Positions 16,094 to 24,273 of a DNA stretch of 64,000 nucleotides are shown in pieces (the stretch's first letter is position 1; the number at the start of each line of letters is the position of its first letter). The DNA lies in assembly GCF_016859125.1 (NCBI RefSeq), contig NZ_CP069338.1, forward strand, positions 2,108,001 to 2,172,000, written 5' to 3'. The notes beneath the pieces are model-generated. The model saw only the letters and a list, made by a program, of their open reading frames with translations, was not told where the DNA came from and made no database searches. The position numbers and the translations under genes are program-made. The DNA is from Archangium violaceum (GTDB lineage: Bacteria; Myxococcota; Myxococcia; Myxococcales; Myxococcaceae).

Positions 16094-17380
16094 ATGAAGA
16101 AATCGTTGCTGTCCGCCGCCGTGGTCGCGATGTCCGTGGGTGCCGCTGGCCAGGCCGCCGCCGCGCCGATGTCCCCCTCCGCCCGCAACGTGGCGCAGTA
16201 CTTCTCCGCCACCGTGCAGGACGCCTTCACCCTGCTGGGGGACACGGATGATGCCACGCTCGTCTATTACGTGCCGCGTCGCGGTGGCGTGGCCGTGCAG
16301 TCGCCGCTGAGCACCTCGCCCATCCCGCGCTTCCAGATCTCCGCCTATTACCCGTCGTTTGGCTTCTTCGCGGGTGAGGAGCTCGTCAATCTGGGTGGCT
16401 CGCTCTCCACCACCAGCGACCTGGGCGCGCTCAGCCTGCTTCAGAGCGAGGCGACCGCGAAGGGCATGCGCATCACCCCGGCTCCGGCGACCAAGGCCCA
16501 GACCAAGTTCCTGCTGTCTGGCTATGCGCCCCCCAATGGCCGCGTCGAGGTCAAGTGTGAGAAGGAGACCTTCCAGATCACCAACCCGACGACGGGGGAG
16601 ACCCGGACGATCACCGTCCCGAAGTGCTACACCCACGAGGATCCGACCCAGCCGTACGACCTCGACACGAACGTGATGTACAAGTTCAACAGCCTGCCCG
16701 CGCTCAACGGCAGTGTCGTGGCCCAGGACATCTCCTTCCAGGCGACCACGCTGCCCGGCTGGACCAACCAGCTGCGCACGTTCATGGCCACGGGCGCCCA
16801 GTGGGACAACGTGCTGTCGGCGAAGATCGACTGGGAGATCAAGACCAGCGAGCTGACCCGCCAGGCGCGCTTCCACGTGAACTGGAAGTCCCTCTTCGAG
16901 CAGGCCAGCGCCTTCGCCGCCTTCCACCTCAGCTCGTGCGTGGACATCGAGGTCCGCGCCTTCTTCCAGCGGCTGGTGCAGTGCTCGGCGGAGAACGAGT
17001 GCGGCATCCGCATCGAGTACCTGCAGTCCAACGGCACCTGGGGCCCCACGGCGCCCAATGACGCCAACTTCATCAACGTGGTGAACGCCGTGCAGAAGCG
17101 GCTCCAGGACGAGCTGTTCAACGAGGTGCGCAAGTACACCACGCCGGTCAATGGCCAGGTGTCCAACCAGACGTCGTCCATCTTCACCCTGCGCGCCAAC
17201 TACGAGAAGCTCATCCTCGAGAAGAACGAGGTGGTCTACATCCAGTACAACCCGGGCCCGACGGACTTCCAGGCGCCCACCATGCTCAACGTGTCCTGCC
17301 TCACGGGCGGCTTCGAGATGGGTCGCGTGAACTGGAACATGAACGATCCGGGCTGCCGCGCGCTGCTGGGCCAGCAGTAA
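16094..17380 (+). CDS. Secreted protein of unknown family
   Basis: 428 residues with a clear signal peptide (MKKSLLSAAVVAMSVGAAGQAAAA, cleavage near AAA-AP). The mature part is beta-rich, with YYVPRRGGVAV early on and several cysteines (VKCEKET, VPKCYTH, SSCVDIE, VQCSAENECG, NVSCLTG, DPGCRAL) that could form disulfides. No domain recognised. It has a strong ribosome binding site (AAGGAAGG) and a long AT-rich upstream region, which suggests regulated expression. A second signal-peptide protein follows after a hairpin; the two may act together, but I see no clear homology between them. Confidence 0.75.
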   Translation: MKKSLLSAAVVAMSVGAAGQAAAAPMSPSARNVAQYFSATVQDAFTLLGDTDDATLVYYVPRRGGVAVQSPLSTSPIPRFQISAYYPSFGFFAGEELVNLGGSLSTTSDLGALSLLQSEATAKGMRITPAPATKAQTKFLLSGYAPPNGRVEVKCEKETFQITNPTTGETRTITVPKCYTHEDPTQPYDLDTNVMYKFNSLPALNGSVVAQDISFQATTLPGWTNQLRTFMATGAQWDNVLSAKIDWEIKTSELTRQARFHVNWKSLFEQASAFAAFHLSSCVDIEVRAFFQRLVQCSAENECGIRIEYLQSNGTWGPTAPNDANFINVVNAVQKRLQDELFNEVRKYTTPVNGQVSNQTSSIFTLRANYEKLILEKNEVVYIQYNPGPTDFQAPTMLNVSCLTGGFEMGRVNWNMNDPGCRALLGQQ

Positions 17381-17394
17381 CCGAGACGTGAGCC

Positions 17395-17435
17395 GGGGGG
17401 CGGGATTCTCCACGAGGAGGGTCCCCGCCCCTCAT
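17395..17435 (+). terminator. GC-rich hairpin between two secreted-protein genes
   Basis: GGGGCGGGA pairs with TCCCCGCCCC (one bulge) across an about 20-base loop, 15 bp after the stop at 17380, followed by CATTTCCCC. It could attenuate or end transcription between the genes at 16094 and 17467. No real T tract. Confidence 0.45.
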
Positions 17436-17466
17436 TTCCCCTCATCCTCCCGCCCCCACAACTTCC

Positions 17467-18291
17467 ATGCGTCTTCCCTACGTCCTTTCCGCAGCCGTGC
17501 TGGGCCTGCTCGCCTTCGTGGCGCCGGCCGCGCACGCCCAGACCGAACCGCCGCTCGACTACGCGCGCACCCTCGAGCAGTCCGGCATGGTGTTCGTGCC
17601 GTACGTGGGCATGAACCGGGGTCCCGTCTACTACACGAGCTACGAGCAGGTTCCGAACGGGCCGCCCACCAACGTCAGTGGGATGCGCAAGCTCATCGTC
17701 AACCTGATCCCAACGGCCCACCGGCAGAACCTGTACAACGGCTTCATCTCCCAGAATGGCATCACCGACGCGAAGGTGCTGCCTCCGGCCAGTGCGTGCC
17801 AGCCGACGGAGGAGATCGCCAACCTGCTCTCCTACATGCCGGCGGGCTACACGCCGAGGATCCTCGCGGGCAACTACCCCATCGCCTGCAGCCTGAGTCT
17901 CTTCTTCCTGAGTGACAGCGAGGCGGAAGTGCTGTCCATCATCAACTCGCGCCCGGTCATCACCCTGCGCGCGTCCATCCCGCTGTGCGACCCGGCGAGC
18001 CAGAAGCTGAACATCTCCCCCATCAACCAGAGGCTCGTGACGGACGGGGTGCTGCAGAGCACCTCCTCGGGCCTGACGGGGAACAGCTGGGACGTCCTCT
18101 TCGAGTCCTCGCGGCTGGCCCAGCTCTCGCCCTCGCTCTTCCTCACCGCGGATCCCCAGGTGGGCTGGGAGGCCTACATCAAGGCGTTCACGCTGGACCT
18201 GAATGCCCAGACGGCCACGATGTCCAGCACCACGGCGAGCCAACCCGTCTACATCTGCACGCCGGACCCGCTGGTGCTGAAGTTCGGGTAG
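17467..18291 (+). CDS. Secreted protein of unknown family
   Basis: 274 residues with a signal peptide (MRLPYVLSAAVLGLLAFVAPAAHAQ, cleavage after AHA). The mature part contains MVFVPYVGMNRGPVYYTSYEQVPNG and several cysteines (SACQPTEE, IACSLSLF, PLCDPAS, YICTPD). No family recognised. It lies 86 bp after another secreted protein on the same strand. No ribosome binding site stands out before the ATG at 17467, but the signal peptide makes this start convincing. Confidence 0.72.
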   Translation: MRLPYVLSAAVLGLLAFVAPAAHAQTEPPLDYARTLEQSGMVFVPYVGMNRGPVYYTSYEQVPNGPPTNVSGMRKLIVNLIPTAHRQNLYNGFISQNGITDAKVLPPASACQPTEEIANLLSYMPAGYTPRILAGNYPIACSLSLFFLSDSEAEVLSIINSRPVITLRASIPLCDPASQKLNISPINQRLVTDGVLQSTSSGLTGNSWDVLFESSRLAQLSPSLFLTADPQVGWEAYIKAFTLDLNAQTATMSSTTASQPVYICTPDPLVLKFG

Positions 18292-18378
18292 GGCGAGACG
18301 CGCTTCAACCCCTGTCAACAGGACGCCAGGAGCAGCCATGGCGGGTGCCGTGGCCACTCCGGCGTGGGAGCACGGGTA

Positions 18379-18690
18379 ATGCCGAGGCATGTGTGGATTC
18401 TGGGTGGGCTCATGTGGTGGACCGCGTGCCCCGGCGAGGGTGGCGTGGAGCCCGAGCAGAGGAAGAGGGAGCTACAGGCCTGCGTCCTCCAGCGCCTGCC
18501 CCCCGCGGAGGCCACGGCCACGGAGTGGAGGGTATCCGGGTACGTGCTGGTGGATGCGTATGTGAAGTGTCAGGAGAAGCCGGAGCAGGCGACGGCCGCG
18601 GACTTCCGCGCCGTGGTGCAGGAGATTGCCCGGCTGGAATCGGATTCCTCGTCGGTGCGGATCACCGCCCTCCCAGGAGGCACGCAGTGA
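18379..18690 (+). CDS. Small putative lipoprotein, hypothetical
   Basis: 103 residues from ATG 18379 (an ATG-less GTG at 18364 is the alternative). The N-terminus MPRHVWILGGLMWWTACPG looks like a lipoprotein signal with lipobox WTAC. The mature part is a helical domain with two more cysteines (LQACVLQ, VKCQEK). Its stop overlaps the GTG start of the following multiheme cytochrome gene (GTGA), so the two are translationally coupled and probably function together. No family recognised. Confidence 0.65.
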   Translation: MPRHVWILGGLMWWTACPGEGGVEPEQRKRELQACVLQRLPPAEATATEWRVSGYVLVDAYVKCQEKPEQATAADFRAVVQEIARLESDSSSVRITALPGGTQ

Positions 18691-19835
18691 AGTGTTTGTT
18701 CGTCCTCATCCTGCTCGTGGGCCCGGGAGCCCTCGCCAGCGCGCTGGAGGTGGACGAGTGCGTCGGGTGCCATACCGCCCGGCGCAACGAGCCGAAGTCC
18801 CGCTTCGCCAACGGCCTGGGGCACTGGAATGACAGCCAATGCTATGGCTGCCACGCGGAGCTGAACGACGTGGCCGCGCAGAAGCAGAAGGGGAAGACGG
18901 ACCGGCGCTACTACGCCGTGCCCGTGCGCGAGGAGAAGCTGGCGCAGCTCGCCACCTCCCCGCTGGCGTACATGAATGCCCCGGAGACCGTGGAGCCACC
19001 AGAGGGGGCCGTCCCCCGGGTGTCCTGGGAGCGGCTCGCGGCCTTCCTGAAGCGTCCGAGCAACCTCTCCCCTCAGCAGGGAAGCCGGGCACCAAGGATG
19101 ATGGCCTACCCCGCCCTCCAGCCCAAGGCGTTGAAGGCCGTGGCGGGTCTCCTGGGGGTGCGGCAGCCGGCCCGGGAGAAGGCGCCCGCGAAGCTGACGG
19201 TGGAGGAGCGGCGCCAGGCCGACGCGCTGTGGACGGCCCGCTGCTTCAGCTGCCATGGAGGCCCGAAGCCGGTGTCGGGCCGGAGTGGTGTGTCGCTGGG
19301 GCTCTACACCGCCGAGTGGCTGCGGGACTACGCGGCCGGGAAGGTCCGTGCGCCTCGCGAGGCGCGCACCATGCCCGTGGTGCCCCTCTCCACCGGAGAG
19401 GCGAAGCTCCTGTACCGGCTCTTCGGAGAGATGAGGGCCGAGGCGGAACGGGAGCTGGATGCGCGAGTCTCCCGACTGAAGTTGGAGGAGATGGCCGTCC
19501 CCACGGAGCTGCCGCCCGCGTTGCTGGGCTATCTCTGGGGGCCGTTCTTCCGGGACGCAACCTGCGTCCATTGTCACGCGACCAGCCCGCGTGCCGCGAG
19601 TGCCTTCACCGCGGACGCGGAGGGCCTGAAGGCCTACCTGCGCCGCGAATCCGGCGAGGAATTCTGGCGCCGGTTGGAGACCCGCGCGCTGGAGGCCGAG
19701 CACGGGCTCGTCGCCGCGCGACCTGGCATGCCCATGGCCGGAGTGGAGCTCCCCCTGGAGCTCCGGCGCGTCATCGCACGCTGGGTGTTGGATGGATGCA
19801 AGGACCCCGAGGGGCAAACCTGGTGCCGTCACTGA
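18687..19835 (+). CDS. Tetraheme c-type cytochrome
   Basis: 382 residues from GTG 18687, with a signal peptide (MKCLFVLILLVGPGALASA). Four CxxCH heme sites are visible: Cys25-His29 (CVGCH), Cys52-His56 (CYGCH), Cys186-His190 (CFSCH) and Cys293-His297 (CVHCH). The spacing suggests an N-terminal diheme part and two C-terminal monoheme cytochrome c-like domains. It is periplasmic or surface-exposed and would carry electrons. No catalytic motif of a known oxidase or peroxidase was recognised. Translation is coupled to the small lipoprotein upstream (4-bp overlap). Partner and pathway unknown. Confidence 0.85.
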   Translation: MKCLFVLILLVGPGALASALEVDECVGCHTARRNEPKSRFANGLGHWNDSQCYGCHAELNDVAAQKQKGKTDRRYYAVPVREEKLAQLATSPLAYMNAPETVEPPEGAVPRVSWERLAAFLKRPSNLSPQQGSRAPRMMAYPALQPKALKAVAGLLGVRQPAREKAPAKLTVEERRQADALWTARCFSCHGGPKPVSGRSGVSLGLYTAEWLRDYAAGKVRAPREARTMPVVPLSTGEAKLLYRLFGEMRAEAERELDARVSRLKLEEMAVPTELPPALLGYLWGPFFRDATCVHCHATSPRAASAFTADAEGLKAYLRRESGEEFWRRLETRALEAEHGLVAARPGMPMAGVELPLELRRVIARWVLDGCKDPEGQTWCRH

Positions 19836-19858
19836 CGGCCATTTCGTCGAGGCTGTGC

Positions 19859-22105
19859 ATGTCTGGTAGGCAATCCCTCCGAGCACGGAGAATGTGTCTG
19901 ACGTTGGCGGTGCTGCTCGGCGTGGGGCTCGTGACGGGTTGTGGGTGGGCACCCGGCGTGGAGGAGTCCATGCCGGGGCGGGTGCGCTCTCCCCTCGGGG
20001 GCCGGCCCGCCGCCGCGAGGCTGGCGCTGGGGCAGTACCACTCGGTGGGCGTGCACTCGGATGGGACGGTGTGGGCCTGGGGGTACAACCGTCAGGGCCA
20101 GCTCGGAAACGGGACGCTCACCGACAGCCCCACGCCGGTGCAGGTGACGTACCTGGGTGGAGTGGTGTCCGTGGCCTCCGGAGACTACCACTCCCTGGGG
20201 CTGCGCTCGGACGGCACGGTGTGGGCCTGGGGTGACAACTACAGCGGCCAGCTCGGCAATGGGACGAACACCGCCAGCCCCGTGCCGGTGCGGGTGAAGA
20301 ACCTGAGCGGAGTGGTCTCGCTCGGCTCCGGGTTCTCCCATGCCCTGGCGCTGCGCTCGGACGGCACGGTGTGGGCCTGGGGCGACAACCGCTACAGCCA
20401 GCTCGGGAACGTGGGGGCGACCAGTAGCAACCTGCCCGTGCAGGTGCCGGGCCTGAGCGGTGTCATCGCCGTGGTGGCCGGCGGCTACTACTCGCTGGCG
20501 CTGCGCTCGGATGGCACGGTGTGGGGCTGGGGCGACAACCGCTTCGGCCAGCTCGGGGATGGCACGACGGCCACGAGGAAGGTGCCGGTGCGGGTGTCGG
20601 ACCTGAGCGGGGTGGTGACCCTCTCCGCCGGCTCCTCCCATACCGTGGCGCTGCGCTCGGATGGCACGGTATGGGCCTGGGGCCTCAATACGTATGGCCA
20701 GCTCGGGGATGGGACGAACACCAACCGGCTCCAGCCCGTGCAGGTGGGCCTGAGCGACGTGATGACGCTGGTCGCCGGCAACTACCACTCGCTGGCGGTG
20801 CGCTCCGACGGCGCGGTGTGGGCCTGGGGTGACAATCGCTACCGCCAGCTCGGCAATGGGACGACCACCAGCAGCCGCGTGCCCGTTCAGTCCGGCTTGA
20901 GCGGAGGCGTCACCCTGGTGGCGGGGTACAAGCACTCGCTCGTGCTGCGCTCGGATGGCACCGTGTGGTCCTGGGGTGACAATGTCTTCGGCCAGCTCGG
21001 GGATGGCACGTTCAACCCCCGGAGCTCCGCGGTGAAGGTGTCGTTCCTGTCGTTGGGCAGGGCGGATGTGACGTCCGGCCAGCTCCACTCCGTGGTGCTG
21101 GACTCGAACGGCTCGGTGTGGGTCTGGGGTGACAACTACAACGGGCAGCTCGGCAATGGGACGGGCCTCGACAGTCTCGTCGCGGCCCCCCTGAACCTGG
21201 GTGGGGGCGTGGCCGTCTCGGCCGGGTTCAAATACACCGTGGTGCTCAAGGCCGACACCACGGTGTGGAGTTGGGGCGTCAACGAGTACGGGCAGCTCGG
21301 GGATGGGACCTTCACGGACAGGCCCCGGCCCGTGCAGGTGGTGGGGCTCTCCGGTGTCTCCGCGGTGGCGGCTGGCAACTACCACGCGCTGGCCTTGCGC
21401 TCGAACGGCACGGTGTGGGCCTGGGGCTTCAACCGCTACGGCCAGCTCGGAGATGGAACGACCACGGACAGGACCCAGCCCGTGCAGGTGGTGGGGCTGT
21501 CCGGAATCGTGGCCGTGGCGGCCGGAGACAGCCATTCCCTGGCCCTGCGCTCGGACGGCACGGTGTGGGCCTGGGGGTACAACTTCGACGGCCAGATTGG
21601 CAGTGGCTCGTACGCCTGGCACATCCAGCCCGTGCAGGTGGCGGGGCTCTCCGACGTGGTGTCCGTGGCCGCTGGCGGCTACCACTCGCTGGCGCTGCGC
21701 TCGGACGGCACGGTGTGGACCTGGGGCTACAACGGCTCGGGCCAGCTCGGGGATGGGACGACGGCGCTCAACAGCCCCTCGCCGGTGCAGGTGGCGGGTC
21801 TGAGCGGCGTGGTGTCCGTGGCCGCCGGCAACTACCACTCGCTGGCGCTGCACTCGAACGGCACGGTGCGCGCCTGGGGCTTCAACTTCGACGGCCAGCT
21901 CGGGGATGGAACGCTCATCAATCGCAACACACCAGTCCAGGTGACGGGCCTGAGCGGCGTGGTGTCCGTGGTCGCCGGGGACTACCACACCCTGGCGCTG
22001 CGCTCGGACGGCTCGGCCTGGGCCTGGGGCTACAACGGCGAAGGCCAGCTCGGGGACGGGACGCGCGACGACACCCTCGTGCCCGTCCGCGTCCTGGGCA
22101 TCTGA
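19859..22105 (+). CDS. RCC1-repeat lipoprotein
   Basis: 748 residues. N-terminal lipoprotein signal (CLTLAVLLGVGLVTGCG, lipobox VTGC), then about 670 residues made of 14 RCC1-type repeats of roughly 48-52 residues, each with a HSLALRSDGTVWAWG-like core followed by GQLGDGT and PVQV. RCC1 domains form seven-bladed propellers, so 14 repeats fit two propellers in tandem. This is known of the fold; the arrangement here is inferred. Repeats at about 21050-21300 are the most diverged (LDSNGSVWVWG, LKADTTVWSWG). Likely a cell-surface binding protein. An alternative start is ATG 19892. It follows the cytochrome by 23 bp and precedes a VWA protein by 6 bp, so it may share their transcript. Confidence 0.88.
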   Translation: MSGRQSLRARRMCLTLAVLLGVGLVTGCGWAPGVEESMPGRVRSPLGGRPAAARLALGQYHSVGVHSDGTVWAWGYNRQGQLGNGTLTDSPTPVQVTYLGGVVSVASGDYHSLGLRSDGTVWAWGDNYSGQLGNGTNTASPVPVRVKNLSGVVSLGSGFSHALALRSDGTVWAWGDNRYSQLGNVGATSSNLPVQVPGLSGVIAVVAGGYYSLALRSDGTVWGWGDNRFGQLGDGTTATRKVPVRVSDLSGVVTLSAGSSHTVALRSDGTVWAWGLNTYGQLGDGTNTNRLQPVQVGLSDVMTLVAGNYHSLAVRSDGAVWAWGDNRYRQLGNGTTTSSRVPVQSGLSGGVTLVAGYKHSLVLRSDGTVWSWGDNVFGQLGDGTFNPRSSAVKVSFLSLGRADVTSGQLHSVVLDSNGSVWVWGDNYNGQLGNGTGLDSLVAAPLNLGGGVAVSAGFKYTVVLKADTTVWSWGVNEYGQLGDGTFTDRPRPVQVVGLSGVSAVAAGNYHALALRSNGTVWAWGFNRYGQLGDGTTTDRTQPVQVVGLSGIVAVAAGDSHSLALRSDGTVWAWGYNFDGQIGSGSYAWHIQPVQVAGLSDVVSVAAGGYHSLALRSDGTVWTWGYNGSGQLGDGTTALNSPSPVQVAGLSGVVSVAAGNYHSLALHSNGTVRAWGFNFDGQLGDGTLINRNTPVQVTGLSGVVSVVAGDYHTLALRSDGSAWAWGYNGEGQLGDGTRDDTLVPVRVLGI
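20030..22102 (+). repeat. 14 tandem RCC1 coding repeats (about 150 bp each)
   Basis: Direct in-gene repeats of about 145-156 bp marked by recurring CTGGCGCTGCGCTCGGA and CGGTGTGGGCCTGGGG. The near-identity of several units suggests recent unit duplication or homogenisation. Confidence 0.85.
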
Positions 22106-22111
22106 GAGGAG

Positions 22112-23113
22112 ATGGAAGTGAAGACCCAGACATTGTCCAGGTTGGGCTCGTACGTGCTCCTGCTCGCCGCCCTCGCGCTGCTCCCATGGGCCGGCGAGGC
22201 GATGGCTCAATCCTTCAGCGAAAGGCACGTCATCATCGTCATCGACCGCAGTGGCTCCATGCAGATGGTGCGGAGCAATGGGCAGACCCGGTTCACCGAG
22301 GCCATCAAGCGCGCCAGGTCCTACGTCAACCTGTCCTCGCCGCTGCCCCGCTCCTTCGCCGTCTGGACGTTCGAGGAGTCCTCCTACATCAAGGAGCAGG
22401 GTTTCGCGGATGCCGCGACCACGCTCGCGACCCTGAACCGACTGAGCGTCGGGAATGGGGTGACGCCCCTCGCCCTCGCGGTCTGTGACGCCGTGGACGA
22501 GCTCCTGCAATACAATCCAGGTGTCACGGCGGAGAAGGTGGTCCGTCTGGTCTCCGATGGCGAGGAGAACAGCACCCCCCCCAGCTCCCCGTGCTACGGC
22601 CCCGACAGCGCCACGCCCTATCCAGACCTCACGATGGATTCCTGGCAGTGGAAGGTCCGCAACATGCTCAAGACGGGAGATCCGTTGAGGGATGACCCGG
22701 GGCCCTACAAGCTCGTGTTCGACGTCGATGTCTTGTATAATTACATCAGCTTCGCCAGCACCGGGAGCCCGGTCCGCGAAGTCTCCTCCACCGGGAGGAG
22801 CGCGGTGCCCGTCCAGCCCAGGTTGACCTCCGCCTATCTTGCCTTTCTCCAGGGCGTGTCCACGGCCTCGGGGGGCACATTCACCGCGATTGGCGATTCG
22901 AGCCCCGTACCGGTCTTTGGAGACACCAACCAGGATTACTGTGTCAACGAAACGGACTACAACCTGGTGCTCGGCTACTACGGCCAAGCGGTTCCTCCCG
23001 CGCCCGCGGCGGCGGATGTGAACCATGACAGGGTGGTCGATTACTATGACTACACCATCGTCGTGAACAATTACGGCTCGGGTTGTGGCGCGAGCTCCGC
23101 GGTGAGCAGGTAG
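22112..23113 (+). CDS. Secreted VWA-domain protein with C-terminal dockerin-like repeats
   Basis: 333 residues. Signal peptide (YVLLLAALALLPWAGEAMAQ, cleavage after AMA), then a von Willebrand A domain from about residue 38 with an intact metal site start, VIDRSGSM (DxSxS), and LVSDGEENS as the later acidic loop. The C-terminal 60 residues contain two calcium-loop motifs, DTNQDYCVNETDY and DVNHDRVVDYYDY, in the pattern of a type I dockerin. VWA domains bind proteins through a metal ion; dockerins bind cohesins. No cohesin is visible in the window. Begins 6 bp after the RCC1 gene. It is a close paralogue of the next gene and of the one at 27398. Confidence 0.85.
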   Translation: MEVKTQTLSRLGSYVLLLAALALLPWAGEAMAQSFSERHVIIVIDRSGSMQMVRSNGQTRFTEAIKRARSYVNLSSPLPRSFAVWTFEESSYIKEQGFADAATTLATLNRLSVGNGVTPLALAVCDAVDELLQYNPGVTAEKVVRLVSDGEENSTPPSSPCYGPDSATPYPDLTMDSWQWKVRNMLKTGDPLRDDPGPYKLVFDVDVLYNYISFASTGSPVREVSSTGRSAVPVQPRLTSAYLAFLQGVSTASGGTFTAIGDSSPVPVFGDTNQDYCVNETDYNLVLGYYGQAVPPAPAAADVNHDRVVDYYDYTIVVNNYGSGCGASSAVSR

Positions 23114-23148
23114 AACGCAGTCAACGCAGGAAAGCGAAAGGAATGAAG

Positions 23149-24159
23149 ATGATGAAGGGTACGATCCAATTGTTGGCGGTCGCCGTTTTCACCCTGGTCA
23201 TGCAGGCGGGCGAGGCTCTGGCCCAGCCCCCTCCGGTCCCCACCGAGCAGCACAGCATCATCGTCGTGGATCGCAGTGGCTCCATGACGGTCACGCGCTC
23301 CGATGGCCAGACCCGCTTCCAGGCGGCCATCCAGAATGCCAAGGACTATGTGAACCTGCCGCTCGCCATCCCCCATTTCTTCTCCGTCTGGTCCTTCGAG
23401 GGCACCAGCTACATCAAGGAGCAGGGGTTCGCGAGCGCCACGACCACGATCGCCACCCTGAACAGGCTGACTGTGGGCACTGGCGTCACGCCCCTGGCCT
23501 ATACGGTCTGCGACGCCATCGACGCGCTCTTCACCTTCAAGCCGGAGCTCGGCAACAAGGCGCGGAAGGTGGTGAAGCTGGTTTCCGACGGTGAGGAGAA
23601 CAGCACGCCGGCCGGCACCCAGTGCCACGGCCCCTCGAGCACGCTGAACACCCCGCCCTACACGGCGGGCTCCTGGGAGTGGAAGGTCTACAACAAGTTC
23701 GCGACCCTCAATCCCAATACGCCTCCTCCCGCGGGTGCCTTCTTCCCGGCGGTGCTCAACGTGACCGTGCTGGGCGGCTACATCAGCCTCCGGAGCGCCT
23801 CGTCCTCCGCGCTCGAGTACTCCCCGGAGGGCCATGCCATGGCGCCGCGCTCCATGTCGAAGCTGGCGGACTTCTACTCGTTCCTCCAGACGCTCGCGCA
23901 GGACTCCGGTGGTACCTTCACCCAGATCGAGGACGCGAAGCCCGCTCCGGTCTTCGGTGATACCAACGGCGACTTCTGCGTGGACGGCACGGACTACAAC
24001 GAGGTCATGGCGAACTTCACCTTCACCGTTCCGCCCGGCAATCCCGCGGCGGACTTCAACAACGACAAGGTCGTCGACTACTACGACTACGTGATCGTCG
24101 TGAACAACCAGGGCGCGGGCGCCGGCTGCGGCTCGAGCTCGCTCCTCATCAACAAGTAG
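23149..24159 (+). CDS. Secreted VWA-domain protein with C-terminal dockerin-like repeats (paralogue)
   Basis: 336 residues from ATG 23149, chosen because AAAGGA at 23137-23142 touches the ATG at 23143 but stands 6 bp before 23149; 23143 would add two residues. Signal peptide (QLLAVAVFTLVMQAGEALAQ), VWA domain with VVDRSGSM and LVSDGEENS, and dockerin-like loops DTNGDFCVDGTDY and DFNNDKVVDYYDY. It is colinear with the upstream paralogue throughout, so a tandem duplication. A strong hairpin terminator follows, ending this transcription unit. Confidence 0.85.
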   Translation: MMKGTIQLLAVAVFTLVMQAGEALAQPPPVPTEQHSIIVVDRSGSMTVTRSDGQTRFQAAIQNAKDYVNLPLAIPHFFSVWSFEGTSYIKEQGFASATTTIATLNRLTVGTGVTPLAYTVCDAIDALFTFKPELGNKARKVVKLVSDGEENSTPAGTQCHGPSSTLNTPPYTAGSWEWKVYNKFATLNPNTPPPAGAFFPAVLNVTVLGGYISLRSASSSALEYSPEGHAMAPRSMSKLADFYSFLQTLAQDSGGTFTQIEDAKPAPVFGDTNGDFCVDGTDYNEVMANFTFTVPPGNPAADFNNDKVVDYYDYVIVVNNQGAGAGCGSSSLLINK

Positions 24160-24183
24160 TCAACCCGGAGAAGTATCTGGCGG

Positions 24184-24215
24184 AAGGAAGGACGGAAGCC
24201 CTCGCGTCCTTCCTT
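24184..24215 (+). terminator. Strong hairpin after the VWA genes
   Basis: AAGGAAGGACG (24184-24194) pairs perfectly with CGTCCTTCCTT (24205-24215) over a 10-base loop, followed by TCGTCGTTTC. It lies 25 bp after the stop at 24159, the position and shape of an intrinsic terminator though the T run is short. Confidence 0.7.
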
Positions 24216-24273
24216 TCGTCGTTTCAGAATGATTCGAGCCACATGCGGTGGCGTGCTCGCCCAGGGGTAGGAG

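Noticed and set aside
19829-23026. A 1065-codon open frame on the minus strand
   Set aside because: Antisense shadow of the RCC1 repeats and the first VWA gene; its His/Arg/Gly repeats mirror the RCC1 period and no signal or domain is visible.
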